Below are positions 26,356 to 34,300 of a DNA stretch of 64,000 nt, one piece after another. Below the pieces are notes generated by a model. The model was not told where the DNA came from and did not search any database. It worked only from the letters and a program-made list of their open reading frames with translations. Location of the stretch: NCBI RefSeq assembly GCF_027947595.1, contig NZ_CP116257.1, positions 4,216,001 through 4,280,000 of the forward strand, written 5' to 3'. Source of the stretch: Streptomyces lienomycini (GTDB lineage Bacteria > Actinomycetota > Actinomycetes > Streptomycetales > Streptomycetaceae). How positions within the stretch are numbered: the first letter of the stretch is position 1; each line of letters starts with the position of its first letter. The position numbers and the translations under genes are program-made.

Positions 26356-26667
26356 GTGGCTTGGGACCTCGTCGCCCAGACCGACGGCGTCATCAGGACC
26401 GTCTCGGGTCTTCGAGGGTGGCGCGAGTGGACGAGCCGGGCGGTGTTCGGACTGCGCCAGGCCGACCGCGCCCATCTGGACCGACTCCATGAGGCCTGGC
26501 TCTCGCGGGGGACGCCCTGGAGCCTCAACTCACACGTCGTGGACCGCTTCTTCGTGTTCGCCGGCTACCCGGCCCGCTACGCCCCCGTACGGGTCACCGG
26601 CACGGAGGACCCCGCGACGGCCGACCAGCGGTGGCACGCCGTCATCACGTCCCTCCTGGAGGGGTAG
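26356..26667 (+). CDS. Small protein of unknown function
   Basis: A 103-residue protein from GTG 26356, chosen because GGGGGG lies about eight bases upstream and the sequence before it lacks protein character. It is rich in Trp and Arg (AWDLVAQTDGVIRTVSGLRG; WREWTSRAVFGLRQADR; TPWSLNSHVVDRFFVFAGYP) and ends in HAVITSLLEG. It has no signal peptide or membrane helix. The family is not recognised. It stands alone between the glycosidase cluster and the converging SMI1/KNR4-type gene. Confidence 0.6.
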   Translation: MAWDLVAQTDGVIRTVSGLRGWREWTSRAVFGLRQADRAHLDRLHEAWLSRGTPWSLNSHVVDRFFVFAGYPARYAPVRVTGTEDPATADQRWHAVITSLLEG

Positions 26668-26696
26668 GCCCCGCGGCGCGGCCCCGCGGACGACCT

Positions 26697-27389
26697 TCAC
26701 CGTGACGCTTCGTAGGCCTCACGGACGGCTGCGGGGACACGTCCGCGGTCGTTCACGAGGTAGCCGTTCGCGCGAGCCCACAGACGTACGGGTTCGTCCT
26801 CCGGCCTGGGAGCGAGCCTGCGGGCCCCGCCGGGTCCGCTCCGGTCACCCCAAGGAGCCCCCTCGAGCTGGTCAGCCACATCCTGGAAGAAGGCGGACAG
26901 CGAGACGTACTCGCTGACTTCGGGGAAGGAACCCTCACTCCAGGACCCCACGGCTCCGGTGCTCGTGTCCACGAACTTCCCGTACGCACCGTCGCGCTCC
27001 GAGAGGATCGGCACCCATGCCCTGCGCCAGGACGGGCAGTCGCCGTCCCCCGACGGCGCCGTCTCCTCCAGGGCCGTCTTGTGGAAGTAGACACGCTCGA
27101 TGTCCACCAGGCCCAGAAGGAGTCCGCCGCCGGGGACGACGCCCGGGCACCCCAGCGCCACCAGACCGGACCCGGAGTGAGGCTGCCGGCCGGCATCGAG
27201 GTCGTTGGCCAGCAGCCACTGCCGCATCTGCCGCGGCAGTCGCAGCCCCATGCGCAGTTCGGCCTCGTACAGGGCTGTCCGGCTCCCCGGACCGCCGAGG
27301 GCTGCGAGAACGTCCGGGCCGTGCTGTTCGAGCCACCCGGTCACCCGGCCCCACGCCTGCCCCATGTCTCCTGCCCTCTGGTGATCCAT
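26697..27389 (-). CDS. SMI1/KNR4-family protein with C-terminal Lsr2-type DNA-binding domain
   Basis: A 230-residue protein. Residues about 15-175 match the SMI1/KNR4 (SUKH) fold: ELRMGLRLPRQMRQWLLAND, VVPGGGLLLGLVDIERVYFH, WVPILSERDGAYGKFVDTS. Residues about 200-230 match the C-terminal DNA-binding domain of the actinobacterial nucleoid protein Lsr2 (VRLWARANGYLVNDRGRVPA, then VREAYEASR), including the RGR-type AT-hook-like loop (here DRGRVP). SUKH proteins often serve as toxin immunity proteins or stress-response scaffolds. The start may be ATG 27389 or ATG 27365; the latter has GGAG nearby. It diverges from the S51 peptidase gene across about 107 bp. Confidence 0.8.
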   Translation of the reverse strand: MDHQRAGDMGQAWGRVTGWLEQHGPDVLAALGGPGSRTALYEAELRMGLRLPRQMRQWLLANDLDAGRQPHSGSGLVALGCPGVVPGGGLLLGLVDIERVYFHKTALEETAPSGDGDCPSWRRAWVPILSERDGAYGKFVDTSTGAVGSWSEGSFPEVSEYVSLSAFFQDVADQLEGAPWGDRSGPGGARRLAPRPEDEPVRLWARANGYLVNDRGRVPAAVREAYEASR

Positions 27390-27496
27390 GGGCAGACCAT
27401 ACTCACCGCGACCGACAGCTCGTGGAGTCCCGGTCGGCCTGCCGGTGGCTCCCGGTCTCGTTGCGCGGGGCCCGTGAGGCGTGCTTGGCTCGCCGG

Positions 27497-28165
27497 ATGA
27501 ACCTTCTGTTGACGGCGAGTGGCCTGCGCAACGAGACGCTGCGGGACGCCCTGCGGGACATGCTGGGCAGGCCGTTCGGATCGGCGAACGTCGTGTACGT
27601 GCCCACGGCATCGGTCGCCGAGCCCGGGGACCACGGGTGGTCCCTCGCGGACATGAACCGGCTGCACGACCTCGGCTGGCGGGAATTCGACCTCCTGGAG
27701 CTGAACGGCCTGCCCCGGCAGATGGTGCTCGACCGGCTGCTCCACGCCGATGTCGTCTACGTCGGCGGCGGCAACCACTACCATCTCGCGCGCAGCATCA
27801 CCGGCAACGGTCTGGCCGACGGCTTCCTCGAGGCGCTGGAGAGCCGGGTCTACGTAGGGTTCAGCGCCGGCTCGATGATCTTCAGCCGTAACCTCACCGC
27901 TCATTCCGCCGACGTCGTCGGGGACGCCCCGGACCTTCATGTGCTCGGCGCGGCGACCGTGGAGCCGCCGTTCGGGCTCTTCGACTGGTACCTGAAGCCC
28001 CACCTGTACTCACCGGACTTCCCGGAGCGGGACGACGCCTGGGCCGACCGCATCGTCGCGCGGGCGGACTTCCCGACGTACTTCATCGACGACGAGACGG
28101 CGGTTCGCGTGAGGGACGGCAAGGTGGACGTCGTGTCCGAAGGCCGGTGGCGGTTCCATCCGTGA
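27497..28165 (+). CDS. Peptidase S51 / PepE-like protein
   Basis: A 222-residue cytoplasmic protein of the S51 (class I glutamine-amidotransferase-like) family, which includes dipeptidase E and cyanophycinase-like hydrolases. The nucleophile elbow GFSAGSMIF and the preceding VYVGGGNHYHLARSI strand are diagnostic. VEPPFGLFDWYLKPHL supplies the conserved C-terminal part that often carries His/Asp, and FIDDETAVRVRDGKV is the usual ending. Start ATG 27497 gives the family-typical beginning MNLLLTASGLRN. It has no strong upstream ribosome binding site. The substrate is unknown; aspartyl dipeptides are typical for PepE. Confidence 0.88.
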   Translation: MNLLLTASGLRNETLRDALRDMLGRPFGSANVVYVPTASVAEPGDHGWSLADMNRLHDLGWREFDLLELNGLPRQMVLDRLLHADVVYVGGGNHYHLARSITGNGLADGFLEALESRVYVGFSAGSMIFSRNLTAHSADVVGDAPDLHVLGAATVEPPFGLFDWYLKPHLYSPDFPERDDAWADRIVARADFPTYFIDDETAVRVRDGKVDVVSEGRWRFHP

Positions 28166-28290
28166 CTCCGTACCCGGTGCTCCGCCGAGAGCCGTCGCGC
28201 GGTGGGTTGGTGCCGTCCAGGACGTCCTGATTCGTGCATGATTCTCCCCGGGGTTTCGGAACGGGAGCTCATGAGGAACGGGGTGACGGT

Positions 28291-29465
28291 GTGGGTGCGG
28301 GGCGGGCCGCGGCGGAGCACAGACAGTGGGACGAGCAGCATCCCTGGCCGCCCCGTTGGCTCCGCTGGGTGCCGCCCGCGCTCATCGTGATGACCATGGT
28401 GCTGGACCAGGTGACGCCGCCGCGCTACTTCTTCGGCTCGCTGCTGACGGCGTCGGTGGTGCTGGCCCTCTTCACGTACCCGCCGCTCGGTGTCCTCGCC
28501 GTCGGCGCCGCCGGATGCGTGCTGCTGTCGGTCACCGAGGTGCTCGAGGACTACGTCGGTCCACTGACCGTGGTGACGCTGACCGTCCTGGCCACCGTCA
28601 CCCTGCTGTCCACATCGCTGTGTGTGGTGCGCCGACGGGCCGAGAGCCGTTTCCGCCGCGTACAGGCGGTCGCCGAGGCGGTGCAACTGGCCCTGCTGCG
28701 TCCGCTGCCCGCCCGGGTCGGCCCGTTGCGTCTGGCCGGCTTCTACCGGGCGGCCGACGACGAGGCGCTCATCGGCGGGGATCTCTACAGCGTCCGCCCG
28801 ACACCGTTCGGCATCCGGGCGATCGTCGGGGACGTCAAGGGCAAGGGCATCAGCGCGACGCAGACCGTGGCCACGGTGATCTCCTCGTTCCAGGAGGCGG
28901 CGCTGCTCCATCCGTCGCTGAGCCAGGTGGCCGAGCGGATCGACGTGGCCCTGCAGTTGGACCGTGACAACCCTCCCATGGAGCCGATGGGCGGCGGCCG
29001 GCCTACACGCCCGGACGGGCACCGGGGCCGGCGGACGAGGTCTTCGCCACGGCGGTCCTGCTCGAGTTCTCCGCGGACGCGCGTGCCGTACGGATCCTCG
29101 ACCGGGGCCATCAGCCTCTGCTCACCGTCCGGCACGGCACGGCGTCCGTCGTGGAGACCGAGCACAGCCTGCCGCTGGGCATGGGCGACCTGCTGACCGC
29201 GCCGCCGCGCAGCGTGACGCTTCCGCTGAGCCCGGGTGACATCCTGCTCGCGTACTCCGACGGGGTGACCGAGGCGCGCGACAGCACCGGGACGTTCTAC
29301 CCGCTGTGCGAACGCCTCCAGGACCATTGCGCCGACAGTGCGGGGCCGGTCTCCCCCACCGGTCTCGTCACCTTCGTCGAGGAGGACGTCGCCCGGTGGG
29401 CGCCCACCCTGAGCGACGACCTCGTCGCCATCGCCTTCCAGCCCGCCCCGTCCGACGACGAGTGA
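28291..29465 (+). pseudogene. SpoIIE-type PP2C phosphatase, frameshifted
   Basis: Two adjacent frames together make one membrane-anchored serine phosphatase. The first part, from GTG 28291, has three to four membrane helices (VPPALIVMTMVLDQV; YPPLGVLAVGAAGCVLL; LTVVTLTVLATVTLLSTSL) and then the catalytic start with both acidic metal-ligand motifs (EALIGGDLYSV, IVGDVKGKGIS). Shortly after QLDRDN, around 28975-29000, coding moves to another frame, which continues AYTPGRAPGPADEVFATAVL, then RILDRGHQPLLTV, ILLAYSDGVTEARD and SDDLVAIAFQ. All PP2C motifs are therefore present but split. Either the gene is inactive, or the base call near GGGCGGCGGCCGGCC is wrong. Such proteins regulate anti-sigma/anti-anti-sigma pathways; no partner genes are nearby. 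Confidence 0.8.
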
Positions 29466-29484
29466 CCCGCCGGCGCACGCGGTT

Positions 29485-30183
29485 TCAGACGGCGCCCAAC
29501 TGCCGGGCCAGGTCTCCCAGTCCGTCGGCGCAGTGGTCGGCGGGCCGCCGCGCCGAGGGGTACGGGACCGGTGTGCGCCGCAGCCACGCCGTGCCGAGTC
29601 CGGCTCGCGCCGCGCCGTCGATGTCCCAGGGGTGCACGGCGACGAGCACGGCAGCGCCGGCCGGGACGCCGACCGCACCCAGGGCGTAGGCGTAGGCGGC
29701 CGGGGAGGGCTTCCAGTGCCCGTCGGCTCCTTCGATGTCGAGATGGGTCTCGAAGTACTGCTCCAGTCCCGCCCGCCGCAGGACGGCACGGCTGGTGACC
29801 GCCGATCCGTTCGTCATCGTGACCAGGCGGTGTCCGGCCGCGTGCAGGGCTCGTACGCCGTCCGGGACGTCCGGGTGGACGGGGAGTTCCGGCAGCGCGT
29901 CCAGAACGTGTGCCGCCGCGGCCTCGGGGTCCGCCGTGTCGGAGCCCGCCTGGCCGAGGTGGGTGAGCAGGCCGTCCCGGGCCACGGTGGCGAAGTCGGC
30001 CCGGCCGCCGGCGAGGGTCAGCGCGATGCCGTCCCGCAGGACACCGGCGAACCACTCGGGGAGCAGTCGCCCGGGCAGTCCGATGTCCACGAGGCGAGTC
30101 GTGAGCGGGGTCATGTCGGTGAGGGTCTCGTTGACGTCGAAGACGACAACTTCGGGGCGGACGCCGTCGGGCACGCCGGTCAC
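29485..30183 (-). CDS. HAD-superfamily haloacid dehalogenase, type II
   Basis: A 232-residue cytoplasmic hydrolase. HAD motif I is VVFDVNETLTD (nucleophile Asp), motif II LVTMTNGSA, motif III the Lys in HWKPSPAAYAYAL, and motif IV VAVHPWDIDGAARAGLGTAW. The type II dehalogenase cap is represented by the segment around LLPEWFAGVLRDGIALT. Start GTG 30183 is preferred because it overlaps the stop of the small upstream gene as GTGA; GTG 30186 is one codon earlier. It is likely a phosphatase or dehalogenase acting on small organic acids; the exact substrate is unknown. Confidence 0.88.
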   Translation of the reverse strand: MTGVPDGVRPEVVVFDVNETLTDMTPLTTRLVDIGLPGRLLPEWFAGVLRDGIALTLAGGRADFATVARDGLLTHLGQAGSDTADPEAAAAHVLDALPELPVHPDVPDGVRALHAAGHRLVTMTNGSAVTSRAVLRRAGLEQYFETHLDIEGADGHWKPSPAAYAYALGAVGVPAGAAVLVAVHPWDIDGAARAGLGTAWLRRTPVPYPSARRPADHCADGLGDLARQLGAV

Positions 30184-30350
30184 CACCCGGGGGTCGGCGA
30201 CGCCGGGCCGTCCGCGGCCCGCACCAGCCCGGCGTCCTGCCGACGGCTACCGTCGTCCGGCAGCGCTCGCACCCCACCGCTCCGGACTCCCTCCGCCCGG
30301 TCTCCGGCACCGGGCAGCCCGGTGATCTCGACGTCCGTGGCTCGCGTCAT
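30180..30350 (-). CDS. Small upstream ORF coupled to the HAD gene (hypothetical)
   Basis: A 56-residue frame from ATG 30350, preceded by an excellent GGAGG five bases upstream (GAGGGAGGCCGTC). It reads TRATDVEITGLPGAGDRAEG and is Gly/Arg/Asp-rich, with moderately coding-like third positions. Its TGA overlaps the HAD GTG start as GTGA. It may be a real small gene or a leader whose translation feeds the HAD gene. No family is recognised. Confidence 0.4.
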   Translation of the reverse strand: MTRATDVEITGLPGAGDRAEGVRSGGVRALPDDGSRRQDAGLVRAADGPASPTPGW

Positions 30351-30507
30351 GACGGCCTCCCTCGGTCATTCCCCTGTGTGACTGTGGGTGGCCCTTCGCC
30401 CGGGCAGGTAAACGGAGCGGCCCGCTTCGCCACTCTCCTGGACCGACGCCATGGCGCTCCGGGCTGCTCCGGTGGGCGGATCTCCGCAGACGTGGACGCC
30501 GGTCCCG

Positions 30508-30690
30508 TCAGCCGGTGAGCGGCTTGGCGCGCAAGGTCTCCGCGGTTTCCGCGTCGAGCCGCAGTCCCTCTCCTACGTAGGAGTCGAAGTCGCCGTAGAG
30601 GTGGTCGACCTCGGCGAACGCCGCGCGCGGCCAGCTCGGTTCCACGGCCTGGGGACTGCCGGTGTACTGGTTGCCGGTCGCTCCTCACGG
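30508..30690 (-). pseudogene. C-terminal remnant of a protein-tyrosine phosphatase gene
   Basis: A minus-strand frame bounded upstream by a TGA near 30685 and ending at the TGA at 30508 reads FAEVDHLYGDFDSYVGEGLR, then LDAETAETLRAKPLTG. This closely resembles the conserved last 50 residues of actinobacterial tyrosine-specific protein phosphatases (the region after the CxxGKDRTG loop). The catalytic part is absent, so it is a non-functional fragment. The stretch between it and the small ORF (30351-30507) holds nothing I can name. Confidence 0.6.
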
Positions 30691-30713
30691 AGTCTCAGCG
30701 ACGCGGCTTCGTC

Positions 30714-31028
30714 TCAGGGCCGCAACTCACAGAAGGAGAGCAGGCAGAGATTGCCGCCCTGCACGAGGCCGACGCCCCTTCCGCCGCCGTCGGCGGAACC
30801 CGTCGAACAGCGGGACAGCAGGCACAGGTTGAAGCCCTGCGTTCCGCGGTAGCCGCTGGTCGTCGCGGCGTCCCGCTGGGCGGGAGCCTCCTGCCGGGAC
30901 CATGCGCCTTCCGGTTTTCCTGACCCGCCGTGGGCCGAAGCGGCCGTGGCGCCGGCGATGCTCAGGGCCAGCGCACCGCCGGCCACGGCTATGCCGCGCA
31001 GTGACCGGGCGATTCGTGGGTGCTGCAT
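30714..31028 (-). CDS. Small exported peptide with duplicated NLCLLSxC motif
   Basis: A 104-residue protein from ATG 31028 with AAGGAG nine bases upstream. Residues 1-33 form a Sec signal peptide (RIARSLRGIAVAGGALALSI, cleavage after ATAASA). The mature peptide of about 70 residues is rich in Gly, Ser and Arg and carries a duplicated hydrophobic cysteine motif, QGFNLCLLSRC and QGGNLCLLSFC, the second four residues before the C-terminus. All four mature cysteines lie in these motifs, with CLLxC spacing. This suggests two tight disulphide loops, metal binding, or a substrate for a modifying enzyme. It diverges from the NRPS gene at 31363. I do not recognise a family. A structural surface peptide or signalling peptide are both possible. 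Confidence 0.7.
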   Translation of the reverse strand: MQHPRIARSLRGIAVAGGALALSIAGATAASAHGGSGKPEGAWSRQEAPAQRDAATTSGYRGTQGFNLCLLSRCSTGSADGGGRGVGLVQGGNLCLLSFCELRP

Positions 31029-31362
31029 AGGGAGGTGCTCCTTCGCGTTCGGGACCGGCGGCGGGCTGACCGCACACCGCACCTGACTGCGTTGATCCGT
31101 AGCACTCCCCCGATCCGGATGGGTGTGCGGAGCCGCGAGCCCGCGGATGTCTGAAATGCCTCGGCCACTGGCGCGAACGGGACGGGCTACGCACTGGTAA
31201 CAAATGGTGTCTTGCATCACACACCAATCCACAGGCCCCATGCGTCGCGGATCAACCACGAGAGACAGTGCAGCGAGGAATTCGCACCTGCACTGGACGA
31301 GGTGAGATCGGGAGGGTGGTCGACGGTGTCGGCGAGCGTCACATGGGTACGGAGGCGGACAC
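31029..31362. other. Divergent promoter region, peptide gene / NRPS
   Basis: These 334 bp separate the exported peptide (minus) from the NRPS (plus) and must hold both promoters. The stretch 31195-31240 is the most A/T-rich part (ACAAATGGTGTCTTGCATCA) and a likely promoter core. GATCCGGATG at 31111 contains a short palindrome. The ribosome binding site GGAGG at 31351-31355 serves the NRPS ATG. No known operator was recognised. Confidence 0.4.
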
Positions 31363-34300
31363 ATGGCTGAGGAGGGAACCGTCAGGCTGCCGCTGACCGC
31401 GGCACAGGAGTCCCTGTGGTTCGCACATCACCTGCGGCCACTGGACCCCGGCTTCACGATCGCCGAGTACGTCGACATCGAGGGGCAGTTGGACCTCGGC
31501 ACACTGCGCCGGGCCGTCACGCACGTATCGCGGGAGATCGAGGCCCTCCGCACCACGATCACCGACGCCTCGAGCAGTGGGGCGGCGGGCCAGTGTGTCC
31601 GTCCCGGCCCTGGCCTCGGCGTCTCCCTCGTCGACCTGTCCGCGAGTGCGAACGGTGAAACGGACGCCCATCGGGCGATGCGGCGCGGCCTGGCCACGCC
31701 CGTCGACGTCACGCGAGGACCGGTGACGGCCCTCGTCCTGTACCGGTTGTCGGCGTCGCGCCACCTGCTGTACCTGCGCACACACCACCTCGTGCTCGAC
31801 GGCTACGGTGCCGCCCTGGCCCTCGGCCGGATCGCCGAGACGTACGGTCTCCTGGCCGCTGGGACGGACGTCGCGGCCAAGCCGCTCCCGCTGGGCCCGC
31901 TGGTCTCGGAGGCACGTCAGTACACGCGGTCGGCCCACTACGTCGAGGACGCGGCCTACTGGCGCGATCAACTGGAGGGAGCACCCGCGGCCGAGCGGCT
32001 CACGGACGGCACGGCGTCCCCCGGCGCGGAGGTGCTGCGGAAGTCGGCGGTGCTGGACGGGGCGCGGTGGCGGCGGCTGCGGGACGGGGCCCGGCGGGGC
32101 CGGGTGGCATGGCCGGCGTTGTTCGTGGCCGGCACGGCCGCCTACACGCACCGGATGCGGGGCACTCAGGACCTCCTGCTCGGCATGCCGGTGACCGGTC
32201 GCCGGAGCCGGATCGCACGGCAGACGCCGGGCATGATGTCGCAGATCGTTCCCTTGAGGCTGCGCATGTCCCCCGCCGCATCCGTGCAGGATCTGCTGCG
32301 ACAGGTGAGCCTCGCGATGCGCGGCGCCCTGCGGCACCAGCGGTTCCCCGCGGAGGAACTGCGCCGGGGCCTGGGACTGGTCAGGGGCGACTCCCTGGTG
32401 GGGCCGTCGGTGAACGTGCTGGCCTTCGACGAGAACCTGCGGTTCGGCTCGGCGACCGGTTCCCTGCACAATCTCTCGCTCGGCCCGGTGGAGGACCTCA
32501 CCCTGGCCGTGCACCCGGCCGCCGGTGACGCCGGAGCCCGCGTGGATGTGCTGGCCAACGCGGCCCTGTACGACGAGGCGGCGGCCCAGGGGCACTTGGA
32601 GCGGATCCTGCGGCTGACCGAGGAACTCGTCTCCGACCTGGAACGCCCGATCAGCACTCTGGACCTCACCGGTCCGGACGAGCGGAACCGGGTACTGGCC
32701 CTGGGAAGGCACGTGCCCCGGACTTCGGCAGCCGCGGACACCCTCTCCGCGCCGGCCGGAGCGGGCGAGCCGACGCTGCCGGAGGTCCTGGCTCGACTGG
32801 CGCGGGAGGCACCCGAAGCGCCGGCCGTCGACGACGGCACCCGCAGCCTCACGTTCGCCGAGCTGGACCGGGCGGTCGACACGGCCGCGTCGGCGCTGCG
32901 GGCCGACGGCGCCGGCCCCGGTACGACGGTGGCCGTCGCGCTGCCGCGCTCGGTCGACACCGTCGTCGCCCCGCTCGCCGTGCTGCGCAGCGGCGCGGTC
33001 TACCTGCCGGTCGACGTCTCCCATCCGGTCGAGCGCATCGCCCGTCTGCTGGCCGAAGCCACTCCGGTGATCCTGGTCTGCGACCCGGGCAGCACTGTCG
33101 CGGGCACGGCCCCCGCCGAAACCGCCGTACGTAGCCTGTCGCAGTCCCACGGCACCGTGTCACGGGCCCCCTTCGCCGGGCCGCGTGCCGAGGACGCCGC
33201 CTACCTCATCCACACCTCCGGTTCGACAGGCCGTCCCAAGGGGGTGCTGGTCGAGCACCGGTCGCTCAGCAATCTGCTGGCCCACCACCGCCTGGAGTCG
33301 CACGCGAGCGCGGAACTGGCCGCGGGGCGCCGGCTGTGTGTCGCGCTCACCGCCGCCACCTCCTTCGACGCCTCCTGGGACCCGCTGTTGTGGATGCTGG
33401 CGGGCCATCGACTGCACATCGTGGACGACGCCACGCGCCGCGATCCCGAGGCGCTGGTCGCCTTCCTGCGCGCCGAGCGGATCGACGTCGTCGAGACCAC
33501 CCCCAGTTTCCTCCAGCAGATGGTGGCCGCCGGTCTCACCGCCGGACACCCCGCGTCGGACGGCGGCTCCCTCCACCGCCCCCTGGTGATAGCGCTGGGC
33601 GGCGAAGCGGTCAACAGCGAGCTGTGGCAGCGGCTCTCCTCCGAGCGGGGTCTGCTCGCCTACAACTTCTACGGGCCGACCGAGACGACGGTCGACGCCG
33701 TCACCGCACGGGTGGGAGGCCGGGAGCCGGTCATCGGACGCCCGGTCCGCGGGGCCCGCTGCTACGTGCTCGACGCCGCCCTGCGCCTGCTGCCGTGCGG
33801 GGCGACGGGTGAGCTGTATCTGGCGGGCGAAGGGGTGGCCCGCGGGTACGCCGGACAGCCGGGGCTGACCGCCGACCGGTTCCTCGCGGACCCCTTCGGG
33901 GAACCGGGGGCGCGCATGTACCGCACGGGCGACCTCGTGCGGTGGCACGAGAACGGCTCGCTGGAGTTCGCCGGACGCAGCGACACCCAGATCAAGGTCC
34001 GCGGGCAGCGGGTCGAGACCGGCGAGATCGAGTCGGCGCTCACCGCGCTGCCCGGCATCGCGCAGGCGGCGGTCGTGCTGCGCGGTGACGGGCCGGGCGA
34101 CACCCTGGCCGCCTACCTCGTCCCTACCCCGGACGACGCGGGCGCGGACGTACGGTGCGACCGGCGCCCGGTCCGCGACGCGCTGGCAGCGGCCCTTCCG
34201 GCGCACATGGTGCCCGCGGCGTACGCGGTCACCGACCGGCTTCCGCTGACCTCGAACGGCAAGCTGGACACCAGTTCCCTTCCCGAAGCGGCAGCGGTCG

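Noticed and set aside
28234..28290. ATG 28234 as start of the SpoIIE-type phosphatase
   Set aside because: No ribosome binding site; the protein-like part begins after GTG 28291, which has GGGG about eight bases upstream.
30714..31028. Calling the duplicated NLCLLSxC peptide a lanthipeptide or lasso precursor
   Set aside because: It carries a normal Sec signal, and there are no lanthionine, lasso-cyclase or radical-SAM genes nearby.
31029..31364. N-terminal extension of the exported peptide to 31364
   Set aside because: It would destroy the signal peptide, overlap the NRPS start, and has no family-like sequence; ATG 31028 has a good ribosome binding site.
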